A stretch of DNA of 64,000 nt from Mycolicibacter heraklionensis. Its GTDB lineage: Bacteria > Actinomycetota > Actinomycetes > Mycobacteriales > Mycobacteriaceae. The DNA lies in assembly GCA_001673575.1 (NCBI GenBank), contig LZME01000023.1, forward strand, positions 20,336-84,335. Direction: 5' to 3'. How positions within the stretch are numbered: the stretch's first letter is position 1; every line of letters begins with the position of its first letter. Of this stretch, positions 36,092 through 43,400 are shown one piece after another. A model generated the notes under the pieces. That model saw only the letters and a list, made by a program, of their open reading frames with translations. It did not search any database and was not told the DNA's origin. Position numbers and translations under genes: made by a program.

Positions 36092-36315
36092 CGACTCCGG
36101 ACAAGAGAGTGGTTCAGCCGGTTCGTAACGGCCCGGTCCTGGTCGCCGGTCCGGTGCGCATCGAGACCCCCGAGGGGGTCACCGAATCCGATCGCTTCAT
36201 GGTGGCCATCTGCACCTGTGGGCGCAGTCGCAACTATCCGCTGTGCGACACCAGCCATCGGCGTCGGAGAGCGTCAGACCGTCGAACCGATGCGGACGTC
36301 GTCAAAGCCGAGTAG
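36088..36315 (+). CDS. CDGSH-type iron-sulfur protein
   Basis: A 75-residue protein with one CDGSH motif, CTCGRSRNYPLCDTSH, supplying the Cys3His ligands of a redox-active [2Fe-2S] cluster; the final S-H replaces G-S-H spacing typical of mitoNEET by the bacterial form. It is translationally coupled to the methyltransferase by a GTGA overlap, forming a TPP oxidase-methyltransferase-[2Fe-2S] operon. Electron transfer is likely, the partner unknown. Confidence 0.85.
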   Translation: MTTPDKRVVQPVRNGPVLVAGPVRIETPEGVTESDRFMVAICTCGRSRNYPLCDTSHRRRRASDRRTDADVVKAE

Positions 36316-36330
36316 CTGTCGGCGGTTGCC

Positions 36331-36543
36331 TTATCGGTCGGCGTCGTAGTCGTCGTCGGGGAGTGGAGCGCTGATGGCCTGATCGATCAGGTCGGCCGGG
36401 TTGGCTTCGGTGTCGTCGGCGTTTTGCAGGACGGTCGGATCCAGTCCCTCGTCGTCGCTCTCGTCGGCGGGGATCCGCTGCTCGGCGAGATCTGCCTCCG
36501 GAACGTCTTCGGTCGCCGGTAGCCGTTCAGGGTTGGTCATCAT
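36331..36543 (-). CDS. Small acidic protein cotranscribed with the MerR regulator
   Basis: A 70-residue acidic, probably disordered protein (VPEADLAEQRIPADESDDEGLD, ADLIDQAISAPLPDDDYDADR). It overlaps the end of the MerR-type regulator gene by four bases, so is translated with it. No recognised family; it is compositionally like the acidic product of 6522-6836 but has no clear alignment. Confidence 0.6.
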   Translation of the reverse strand: MMTNPERLPATEDVPEADLAEQRIPADESDDEGLDPTVLQNADDTEANPADLIDQAISAPLPDDDYDADR

Positions 36544-36938
36544 GACCCCTTTCGTTTCCGCGTTCGGGGCGGGTCGGCGCGTTGGGCGGCAAGCAGTGCA
36601 TAGTCCGTTTTCAGTTGGGAGTTGTCCGATCGCAGCCGGCTGTTGTCGGATTCCAGTCTGCTGTTATCGGACTCCAATCGGGCGTTGCGCGCCTCCAGGC
36701 CGAGGATGGTCCCGATACCTGCCACGTTGATGCCGATACTTACCAGCTCCGTGATCCGCCGAAGCCGCGCAAGGTCGTCATCGCTGTAGCGACGCGTCCC
36801 GCCCGCGGTGCGCGCCGGGGTGAGCAGGCCGCGGCTCTCGTAGAGCCGCAAGGTCTGCGGTCCGATACCCGACAACTCGGCCGCCACCGAGATGCCGTAT
36901 ACCCCAAGCCCGGATCGGGCATTCATCTCGTCGACCAC
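36540..36938 (-). CDS. MerR/HspR-family regulator with repeated coiled coil
   Basis: A 132-residue regulator. Residues 10-80 are the MerR/HspR winged helix (YGISVAAELSGIGPQTLRLYESRGLLTPARTAGGTRRYSDD, each part typical). The tail contains heptads R-L-E-S-D-N-S repeated four times with small changes, a perfect leucine-zipper pattern for dimerisation, then a basic end. It diverges from hsp20; a 9-base palindrome over the hsp20 start region is the likely operator, so it probably represses the chaperone gene and is relieved by stress. ATG 12 bases later (36926) is an alternative start. Confidence 0.85.
   Translation of the reverse strand: MVDEMNARSGLGVYGISVAAELSGIGPQTLRLYESRGLLTPARTAGGTRRYSDDDLARLRRITELVSIGINVAGIGTILGLEARNARLESDNSRLESDNSRLRSDNSQLKTDYALLAAQRADPPRTRKRKGS
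36593..36689 (-). repeat. Coding 21-bp repeat (heptad array)
   Basis: About four copies of a 21-base unit encode RLESDNS-type heptads of the regulator's coiled coil. Copy number could vary between strains. Confidence 0.7.
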
Positions 36939-36982
36939 TGTGCATCCGCTTCCACTCGTCGAAAAATCTCTCGTGCACCCTC

Positions 36983-37011
36983 TTGCAGGAACCTACCACC
37001 GGTGCTATATA
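36983..37011 (+). promoter_or_regulatory. SigA-type promoter of hsp20
   Basis: TTGCAG (36983-36988), 17-base spacer, TATATA (37006-37011). The predicted start of transcription (about 37018) lies inside the palindrome at 37015-37036. Confidence 0.6.
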
Positions 37012-37014
37012 AAA

Positions 37015-37036
37015 ATCTATGTCGGTAGACATAGAT
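37015..37036. promoter_or_regulatory. Palindromic operator for the MerR/HspR-like regulator
   Basis: A perfect 9-base inverted repeat ATCTATGTC-GGTA-GACATAGAT between the divergent regulator and hsp20 genes, just downstream of the TATATA -10 element. This position suits repression. It differs from the HAIR box (CTTGAGT-N7-ACTCAAG) of classical HspR. Confidence 0.65.
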
Positions 37037-37063
37037 GATCTGCCGCAGATCTAGGAGGTGGAG

Positions 37064-37486
37064 ATGATGTTGATGCGTACCGACCCGTTCCGTGATCTCG
37101 ACCGCTGGACCCAGCAGGTACTGGGCACCGCGGCGCGGCCGGCGGTCATGCCGATGGATGCCTGGCGTGACGGCGACCAGTTCATCGTCGAGTTCGACCT
37201 GCCCGGCGTGGCAGAGGATTCCCTGGATCTCGATGTCGAACGCAATGTGCTGACGGTGCATGCCGAACGTCCTGGGCTGGATCAAAGTCGCGAGATGGTG
37301 TCCGCCGAACGGCCCCGCGGTGTGTTCAGCCGCCAGCTGTTCCTCGGTGACAATCTGGACGCCGGCCAGATCCAGGCCAGTTATCAAGACGGGGTGCTGA
37401 GGCTGGTAATTCCGGTCGCCGAGAAGGCGAAGCCCCGGCGGATCAAGATCGCCAGCAGCCACGGCGAACGGGCCATTGACGCCTGA
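37064..37486 (+). CDS. Hsp20-family small heat-shock protein
   Basis: A 140-residue alpha-crystallin-type chaperone. The ACD runs from about residue 35 ([29 protein letters not shown]) to [19 protein letters not shown] near the end, with the conserved GVL motif. It resembles mycobacterial Acr/Hsp20 proteins that hold unfolded proteins during stress. TAGGAGG six bases before the ATG at 37064 decides the start over the GTG at 37058. Regulation is probably by the divergent MerR/HspR-like repressor. Confidence 0.9.
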   Translation: MMLMRTDPFRDLDRWTQQVLGTAARPAVMPMDAWRDGDQFIVEFDLPGVAEDSLDLDVERNVLTVHAERPGLDQSREMVSAERPRGVFSRQLFLGDNLDAGQIQASYQDGVLRLVIPVAEKAKPRRIKIASSHGERAIDA

Positions 37487-37536
37487 TTGCGAGAGGCCGG
37501 GCGGCGGCCTGCTAACCGGTGAAGGAGGTGTGCGCG

Positions 37537-37809
37537 ATGACCACCGACACTTTGACCGCGGAGGTGCTCGACGAGGCGGAGAGCGTTGTGCGCGCCGAAT
37601 GGCTGCGCCTGTTGACCGCCGCAGTGCCTGGACACTGGACCGCGGTATCCACCGACATGCCCGTCGCCCGGCCTCGTCCCTCGAAGCTCGTCTGGTGCGG
37701 CCTCCCTAGTGGGCGGCGAGACGTGGCGCTGCCGTCTGGCCGCCGACAGCGGTCGGCCACGCGGCGGCGTACCAGGAGGGTGTGGCCGACGCAGCGGTCC
37801 CCTCCGTGA
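37537..37809 (+). pseudogene. Hypothetical protein, possibly frameshifted
   Basis: A 90-codon frame with AAGGAGG upstream starts well (MTTDTLTAEVLDEAESVVRA, WLRLLTAAVPGHWTAVSTDMP) but after residue 50 turns into an Arg-rich stretch unlike a folded protein. Another frame carries a more protein-like continuation (AVGHAAAYQEGVADAAVPSV... to a TGA near 37924), suggesting one or more frameshifts. No family recognised. It follows hsp20 by 50 bases. Confidence 0.35.
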
Positions 37810-37961
37810 CGCCGCCGGGCGGTGAGTCGTGTGTCGCTCGCAGCTATTCGACCATTGTGAGCGCAATCGACGCAGACCGGGGACTGCGTGCGCATCGCCA
37901 CCGATGTGGCAGCGAAATGTGCTGAGCCGCGTGCGACATCACCGTATGGGTTGACGGGGTC

Positions 37962-37991
37962 ACGCTGCCGCCAGTGCTCTCAGTGGCAGCG
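37962..37991 (-). terminator. Possible hairpin after the MEDS operon
   Basis: CGCTGCC...GGCAGCG arms with an imperfect inner stem (CCA...TGG) lie 37 bases past the stop of the minus-strand MEDS-STAS gene. The remainder of 37810-38027 shows nothing recognisable beyond the possible frameshift continuation. Confidence 0.35.
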
Positions 37992-38027
37992 GGCCCCGCC
38001 GGCCTGACCGAAGCCGAACCGCAGCCG

Positions 38028-38855
38028 TCACACCGTCGTCTCGAGGCGGACGTTGGCGAAGCCCAGTAAATTGACCAGCCGGTGCACGACTGCGCGATCG
38101 CTGCGCAGCAGGGCCGTTCGGCCGTGGGCGGCGCAGTAGCGGTCGAGCAGGCAGAGTTGGCGGTGACCGACGAATTCCAGTTCCCGCGCGTCGATCTCGA
38201 GGGTGTCGTGCGACAACAGCGGCAGGACCCGCTGCAGGGTGGTCAGGAACAGCGGCTCGCTGGCGGCGTCGAGCGTGCCGGCCAGGGCGATGGCATTGCG
38301 CCCGGCGGGCTGGGCATACAGCTGAAACGGCACCGAACTGGGTCCGGCCGCCGGGTGCAGGCACAACAACCCGGCCACGGCGTCGCCGAGTTCGGCCACG
38401 TTGTAGCCGCACATCACCGCGACCGGCAGGGTGGAGATTCGCCGGTCACCAAGGAATTCCAGAGCCGCCTGCGCGTCGCGTTGTGCGGGTGTGCGCACCA
38501 CCGGCGTGACATCGATGACGATTCGTAGTCCGCTGTAGCCGTCGGCGACCGCAGCGACCGCAGCCGCCGCATAGCGCTCGGTCATACGCTCGGCGTCGAC
38601 GACATCACCCCGGAACAGGAAGTGCTCCGACACGGTCTTGACGTGTACCTCGCGGGCGTCCTTTCCGAGGCCGGCCGCGGCCAAGGCTGCCCGCATCGTG
38701 GCGGGATCGTCCGCGCCGACATAGCCGACGCGTTGGTCGAGGTTCAATCCATCCGCGACGTACTCCGCCGCACGGAGCAGGAACTCCCCGGGATCTTGGT
38801 ATTCCCAACCGACGTGGCCGAATTCGCCGGACCGATCTGCTCGATACGCCCTCAT
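38028..38855 (-). CDS. MEDS-STAS signalling protein
   Basis: A 275-residue protein. Residues 10-165 form a MEDS/DcmR sensory domain (GWEYQDPGEFLLRAAEYVADGL, VGYVGADDP, VIDVTPVV, VMCGYNVAELGD); residues 180-275 are a STAS domain (AIALAGTLDAASEPLF, LEIDARELEFVGHRQLCLLDRYC). It starts exactly where its MEDS-HATPase partner ends (one-base overlap), so the pair encodes an antagonist-like and a kinase-like module with the same sensor type. The phosphorylation loop reads VGHRQL, lacking the usual Ser. Confidence 0.78.
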   Translation of the reverse strand: MRAYRADRSGEFGHVGWEYQDPGEFLLRAAEYVADGLNLDQRVGYVGADDPATMRAALAAAGLGKDAREVHVKTVSEHFLFRGDVVDAERMTERYAAAAVAAVADGYSGLRIVIDVTPVVRTPAQRDAQAALEFLGDRRISTLPVAVMCGYNVAELGDAVAGLLCLHPAAGPSSVPFQLYAQPAGRNAIALAGTLDAASEPLFLTTLQRVLPLLSHDTLEIDARELEFVGHRQLCLLDRYCAAHGRTALLRSDRAVVHRLVNLLGFANVRLETTV

Positions 38856-39829
38856 CACGCCGACTTCCTCATCCGCAGATGCGCCTGCACCGTGGTTCCG
38901 CTCGCCGCGGTGTGGATGCGTACCAGGTCCGCTGTCGCGTTGACCACGAACAGTCCGCATCCGTGGTCGTAGTCGCTGATAAGGGGCCGCCGCCCGGCCA
39001 GCCGATCGGTCAGGAGGCCGGAATCGCGTACCTGACAGATCAATTGGTCGCTCTCCGCCCACAGCAGCAAAGTGCACGGGCCCCGGCCATGCTGCAGGCT
39101 GTTGGATGCCAGCTCGTTGACGATCAACTGCAGATCCGCGACCTCGGCGGCAGCGAAACCGAACCACCGGGCGTACTTGGCGGAGAACTGGCGCGCCCCG
39201 GCCAGATCGGACAGTCGGTGCAAGGTGTAGTTTGCGGCGGTAGCACTGCCCGGCAGTGGTTCGTTGTAGCGCTCCCACGCGGCGTCGGGAGCGAAGCCGG
39301 AGCTGGGTTGCTCCGGGTGGCCGGAATGCCCGAGGCTCGGGTGGGTGATCTCGGCATCGACGAGAATGTCGGAGTCCAGATGCGTTGCATCGTAAGGACA
39401 AAGCATGGTGAGATCTCGTCCGGTGAACGCCTCGTTGACCAGAGCCTCATGCTGCACGCAGGCCGGATATTCCAGCTTTGACCGGCCGCTCCAGACCGGC
39501 TCGGCCACCATCCGTACCGGACCCGACGGGTGTCGGGCCGCGAAAGCCCCCAGTACACCGCCCAGAATATGAGTCGGGTTGCGTCCGACCTGGCTCATAT
39601 CGGACAGGCTCGCCGTCTTGGCTGCGCCCGCAGGAAGGGCATTGCGGAGCAGCGAGAGGTTTGGTTCTGGCACCGCCACCAAGATCGGAAATTCGGCGGC
39701 CACCGCGTCGGCGATATACGGCACCAGGTAATCGAGATATTCCTGCGGTGAGCGGTAGAACAGCGCGATATGACTGAAGGAGCCGCGATCAGCGCCGGCG
39801 GCGACAGTCATCGAGAGTGCCCCTGTCAT
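38855..39829 (-). CDS. MEDS-HATPase (anti-sigma-type) protein
   Basis: A 324-residue protein. Residues 18-190 are a MEDS sensory domain (FSHIALFYRSPQEYLDYLVPYIADAV, PILVAVPEPNLSLLRNALP); residues 200-320 an RsbW-like GHKL ATPase with N-box LIVNELASNSLQHGRG and G-box DYDHGCGLFVVNATAD. Such proteins may be anti-sigma factors or histidine-kinase-like regulators that sense small molecules. Coupled to the MEDS-STAS gene. No SigF-type promoter was found upstream. Confidence 0.8.
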   Translation of the reverse strand: MTGALSMTVAAGADRGSFSHIALFYRSPQEYLDYLVPYIADAVAAEFPILVAVPEPNLSLLRNALPAGAAKTASLSDMSQVGRNPTHILGGVLGAFAARHPSGPVRMVAEPVWSGRSKLEYPACVQHEALVNEAFTGRDLTMLCPYDATHLDSDILVDAEITHPSLGHSGHPEQPSSGFAPDAAWERYNEPLPGSATAANYTLHRLSDLAGARQFSAKYARWFGFAAAEVADLQLIVNELASNSLQHGRGPCTLLLWAESDQLICQVRDSGLLTDRLAGRRPLISDYDHGCGLFVVNATADLVRIHTAASGTTVQAHLRMRKSA

Positions 39830-39912
39830 CCAACGCGAATCGGCCGCACAGCTACGCCAACCCCAACTGTGCGAGGCACGATCCGACTGTTTGCGCTATC
39901 CCGCGGTTGGCA

Positions 39913-40068
39913 TCAGTACCAGTAACGCCGACCCGCGACCGGACGACCGACCGCGCCCAGAATCCACAGGGCAGCACCGACGACCAGCAGAATGACGCCG
40001 ATCGTCCAGAGGATATTGATCTTGAAAATGAGCGCCAGAATAAGCAGGACCACTCCGAGGGCAATCAT
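39913..40068 (-). CDS. 51-residue DUF6131-like membrane peptide, second copy
   Basis: Two hydrophobic helices and the tail GAVGRPVAGRRYWY, identical over 14 residues to the tail of the 25005-25160 product; length is also 51. It follows the 77-residue membrane gene by 13 bases on the same strand. AAAGGA lies upstream of its ATG. Function unknown. Confidence 0.8.
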   Translation of the reverse strand: MIALGVVLLILALIFKINILWTIGVILLVVGAALWILGAVGRPVAGRRYWY

Positions 40069-40081
40069 CACCAGTCCTTTC

Positions 40082-40315
40082 TCAGACAATCAAACCGACC
40101 GCACCCAACGAAGAGGGTTGCGGTAAATGACAATCGGACACAACCGGGTTGAACCCGAGGTAGTTCAACGGACCCGCCAATGTTGTGACAGCGATGGTTC
40201 CGGCAGTTGCACAGCTCGTTTGGCTGCCGTGAAAATAGTCGCGCTGCCATGCCGCAAAGACGCCGATCAGCAGCCAGATCAGCACAATAGTCCCGGCCAA
40301 TCCACCGAATCGCAT
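40082..40315 (-). CDS. Small membrane protein with two external cysteines
   Basis: A 77-residue protein with one N-terminal membrane helix (LAGTIVLIWLLIGVFAAW) and a C-terminal region containing two cysteines (QTSCATAG, VSDCHLPQ) that could pair outside the membrane. GGAGG just before the ATG at 40315 sets the start. A near-consensus SigF promoter is 18 bases upstream. Family not recognised; it is in operon with the DUF6131-like peptide. Confidence 0.6.
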   Translation of the reverse strand: MRFGGLAGTIVLIWLLIGVFAAWQRDYFHGSQTSCATAGTIAVTTLAGPLNYLGFNPVVSDCHLPQPSSLGAVGLIV

Positions 40316-40332
40316 CCGTCCTCCATTCATCT

Positions 40333-40359
40333 GTACCCCGATCAGTTCCCCATTCGAAC
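40333..40359 (-). promoter_or_regulatory. Near-consensus SigF-type promoter
   Basis: Minus strand: GTTC, 17-base spacer, GGGTAC, one base off the -35 core, upstream of the 40315 gene. Confidence 0.35.
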
Positions 40360-40398
40360 GCGCTCGAAACCTGGCAATCCTCACGGGAGCCGGGCGAT

Positions 40399-40424
40399 GT
40401 TTGGCCGCCGCGGCGCCGGGGTAC
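40399..40424 (+). promoter_or_regulatory. SigF-type promoter for the GMC oxidoreductase operon
   Basis: GTTT (40399-40402), 16-base spacer, GGGTAC (40419-40424), 46 bases upstream of the ATG at 40470. Confidence 0.65.
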
Positions 40425-40469
40425 TGCGGGGATTCGGTGGAACATCGGCGAACGAACGGGGGTGCGCAG

Positions 40470-40967
40470 ATGACGTTGCTGGAGACAGCCGAATCCGGTG
40501 TGCGGGTGGGCAGTCACGCGGAGTGGATCGGTGAAGCCGGTGACATTGTCGACCGGATGCTCCGCAACGTCGCTCACGGCCGCTTCGAAAGATCATTGTC
40601 GGCGCTGACGGCGTTCGCGGCGATTGTCACGACCGCCGAGATCTATCTCGAGCATTACAAGGCCGGCTTCGGCAACAAGTGGATGTGGAGCCCGGTCCTG
40701 GTCACGCCGCCGGTGGTGGTCGCCGGGATCGCAGGGGTGTTCTCCCGCCGCTGGGCCAAGCGCTGGCTGCCGTTGACCGCAGGGGTGTACGCCGCTAACG
40801 GCCTGCTGGGGGAGTACCTGCACGCTCGCGGGGTCGCTCGCAAGCCCGGCGGCTGGAAGATGGCGTCCTACAACGTTCCGATGGGGCCGCCGATCGCAGC
40901 GCCCGGTCTGATGGCAATGGTCGGCGGGATGGGCTTGCTGGCTGCGGTGCTGCGCCGCGAACGCTGA
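40470..40967 (+). CDS. Membrane protein heading the redox operon
   Basis: A 165-residue protein with about three to four membrane segments (LSALTAFAAIVTTAEIYLE, VLVTPPVVVAGIAGVFS, WLPLTAGVYAANGLL, APGLMAMVGGMGLLAAVL). No family recognised. It begins a four-gene operon (40470-44404) with a gluconate-dehydrogenase subunit 3-like protein, a GMC enzyme and an SDR, so it may anchor that enzyme in the membrane. Confidence 0.6.
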   Translation: MTLLETAESGVRVGSHAEWIGEAGDIVDRMLRNVAHGRFERSLSALTAFAAIVTTAEIYLEHYKAGFGNKWMWSPVLVTPPVVVAGIAGVFSRRWAKRWLPLTAGVYAANGLLGEYLHARGVARKPGGWKMASYNVPMGPPIAAPGLMAMVGGMGLLAAVLRRER

Positions 40968-40980
40968 GGGGCCGGCAGCC

Positions 40981-41727
40981 ATGGCCGACACCTCCCGTCC
41001 CGACCACCTGCCGAACCTACGTGCCGATCGTCAACCACCGCATCCGTCCTGGCTGCCCCGGCAACGCCGCGGCGTCACACCGCAGATGATCGGGCGCTAT
41101 CCGGACTTCGATGTACTCGCTTCCAAGGACCGCTGGGACGAGGCCACCAGACAGGTGGTGCTGGCCCGGCTGGAACCGCCGGGGCCGCTACGGTTCTTCA
41201 CCCCTGCCGAGGAACCCACCCTGCGGTCGTTCTGCGACATCGTGCTGGCACAAGACGCCGAACCGCGGGTTCCGGTCGCCGAATTCGTCGACGCCAAACT
41301 GGCCGACGGCCAGCTCGACGGCTACCAGTACGCCGACATGCCCGACGACCGGGACACCTGGCGTCTGGTGTTGCGCGGCTTGGACGAGGCCGCCGGACAG
41401 CGATACGGCAAGGCGTCGTTCGCCCAGGCCGAGATTCCCACCCAACTGGCTCTGGTCGATCAGTTCTCCCGCGGCCGATTGCAGGGCGGCTCCTGGTCGC
41501 AGCTGAACGCGACCCGAGCGTGGTCGGTGTGTATGCGGATGACCCTGTCGGCGTTCTACTCCCATCCCTGGGCGTGGAACGAGATCGGCTTCGGCGGCCC
41601 GGCCTACCCGCGCGGTTTCATGCGATTGGGCGGTCCGAGCGGTCCGGCGGCGGTGCGTGAGCCGTTCGAAACCCGCGGTGCCATCGACAAAGACCCGGTT
41701 GAACTGGTGCAAGAAGAGGATTCGTAG
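40981..41727 (+). CDS. Gluconate 2-dehydrogenase subunit 3-like protein
   Basis: A 248-residue protein resembling the small subunit of flavin-dependent membrane gluconate dehydrogenases (RFFTPAEEPTLRSFCDIVLAQDAEPRVPVAEFVDAKL, typical start of the family; FYSHPWAWNEIGFGGPAYPRG near the end). It has no twin-arginine signal visible here. Its stop overlaps the start of the GMC subunit by one base, so the two probably form a complex. Confidence 0.78.
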   Translation: MADTSRPDHLPNLRADRQPPHPSWLPRQRRGVTPQMIGRYPDFDVLASKDRWDEATRQVVLARLEPPGPLRFFTPAEEPTLRSFCDIVLAQDAEPRVPVAEFVDAKLADGQLDGYQYADMPDDRDTWRLVLRGLDEAAGQRYGKASFAQAEIPTQLALVDQFSRGRLQGGSWSQLNATRAWSVCMRMTLSAFYSHPWAWNEIGFGGPAYPRGFMRLGGPSGPAAVREPFETRGAIDKDPVELVQEEDS

Positions 41728-43400
41728 TGGGCGACTTCTGGCGCGGCCTGCTCAAAGGATCGCTGGGCCCACCCGACAACGACTCGCGGTTCCTGCTGGA
41801 CGTGCAGTCGCGGGAGCTGCCCGGCGAGAAGACGATGCGCCGGTATGCAATCGATGACGAGGTCGACCTGGTGGTCATCGGCGCCGGAGCCGGGGGATCG
41901 GTGCTGGCGCAGCGACTGGCACGGGCCGGCTGGCGCACCGTGATCATTGAGGCAGGACCGTTCTGGCATCCCGACACCGACTGGGTCTCCGACGAAGCCG
42001 GAGCGCATCCGCTGTACTGGACGCAGAAGCGCATTATCGGAGGCGACGACCCGATCGAGTTGGGCAAGAACAATTCCGGTCGGGGCGTCGGTGGCTCGAT
42101 GGTGCATTACGCCGGTTACTGTCCACGCTTTCACCCGAGCGATTTGCGGACATTCAGCCTTGACGGCGTCGGTGCGGATTGGCCGATCGCCTACGAGGAC
42201 ATCCGTCGTCACTACGAAGTACTCGAGGCCGAATTGCCGGTCGCGGGGCAGAACTGGCCTTGGGGGTATCCGCACCGTTACCCGTCGTCGCCGCACCCGA
42301 TCTCCGGTGCCGCGTCCAAACTGTGGGAAGGCGCCCGCAATCTGGGTATCGAGATGCGGGTGGGTCCGGTCGGAATCGTCAACGGCACCTTCGGAAACCG
42401 CCCGCACTGTATCTACCGCGGCTACTGCTTGCAGGGCTGCAAGGTCAACGCCAAGGCCAGCCCGTACGTCACCCACCTGCCCGACGCGCTGGCACACGGT
42501 GTGGAGATCCGTGCGGACTGCATGGCCTCGCGCATTGAACTCGACGACACCGGAGCGGCGCGTGGCGTGGTCTACTACGACAACAACGGTGCCGAGAACC
42601 TGCAGCGCGCAAAGGTCGTGGCGGTCGCCGGGTACTCGATCGAAACCCCACGGCTGCTGTTGAATTCGATCAGCCCGCGGTTCCCGCACGGCCTGGGGAA
42701 CAACTCCGATCAGGTCGGCCGCTACGTCATGGTCCAAGGCGCTGCGCAGACCGCGGGCCGATGGCCGCAGGAGCTGCGGATGTATAAGGCCCCGCCGCCG
42801 CAGGTGACCAGCGAGCAGTTCTACGAAACCGACACCGCCCGAGGATTCGCCCGCGGATTCTCCATCCAGACCGTGTCGCCGCTGCCGATCGGCTGGTCGG
42901 AGCACGTGCTCGCCGACGGGCACTGGGGCCGAGCGATGCGCGAATATATGCGCGACTACAACCACTGGAGCACGATCGGCGTACTCAACGAACTGCTGCC
43001 CCTGCCGGACAACAGGATCACCCTGGCCGACGAAGTCGATGGCTACGGGATCCCGGTGGCCCGAATGGACTACACCCGCTGCGACAACGACAAGGCGAAC
43101 ATGGCCTACTCGACCCGGGTGATCACGGAGATCCTGCACGCGGCCGGCGCCCAGGACGTATTGACCATCCAGCGTTACGCCCACCTGATCGGCGGCGCCC
43201 GGATGGGCACTGCGCCGGAGAACTCGGTCGTCGATGCCGACCACCGGGTGTGGGGGGTGCCCAACCTGTTCATCGCCGACGGCTCGGTCTGCCCGACGCA
43301 GGGGTCGGCCAATCCGGCGCTGACCATCATGGCGCTGGCTTCTCGGCTCGCCGAACGCCTCGCCGGAAAGCGCATCTCGAAGAAGGGAGTCCAGCCATGA
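41727..43400 (+). CDS. GMC-family FAD oxidoreductase
   Basis: A 557-residue glucose-methanol-choline oxidoreductase. The FAD dinucleotide motif VVIGAGAGGSVLAQRLARAG is near residue 50, the GRGVGGSMVHYAGY flavin-binding turn near 125 and a C-terminal QGSANPALTIMALA segment with the usual catalytic position. Together with the subunit 3-like protein upstream it is probably a sugar- or polyol-oxidising dehydrogenase; the electron acceptor is unknown since no cytochrome subunit is encoded nearby. Confidence 0.87.
   Translation: MGDFWRGLLKGSLGPPDNDSRFLLDVQSRELPGEKTMRRYAIDDEVDLVVIGAGAGGSVLAQRLARAGWRTVIIEAGPFWHPDTDWVSDEAGAHPLYWTQKRIIGGDDPIELGKNNSGRGVGGSMVHYAGYCPRFHPSDLRTFSLDGVGADWPIAYEDIRRHYEVLEAELPVAGQNWPWGYPHRYPSSPHPISGAASKLWEGARNLGIEMRVGPVGIVNGTFGNRPHCIYRGYCLQGCKVNAKASPYVTHLPDALAHGVEIRADCMASRIELDDTGAARGVVYYDNNGAENLQRAKVVAVAGYSIETPRLLLNSISPRFPHGLGNNSDQVGRYVMVQGAAQTAGRWPQELRMYKAPPPQVTSEQFYETDTARGFARGFSIQTVSPLPIGWSEHVLADGHWGRAMREYMRDYNHWSTIGVLNELLPLPDNRITLADEVDGYGIPVARMDYTRCDNDKANMAYSTRVITEILHAAGAQDVLTIQRYAHLIGGARMGTAPENSVVDADHRVWGVPNLFIADGSVCPTQGSANPALTIMALASRLAERLAGKRISKKGVQP

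Noticed and set aside
39817-40152. A 111-codon plus-strand frame
   Set aside because: It is antisense to the 51-residue peptide gene, whose conserved tail shows the coding strand.
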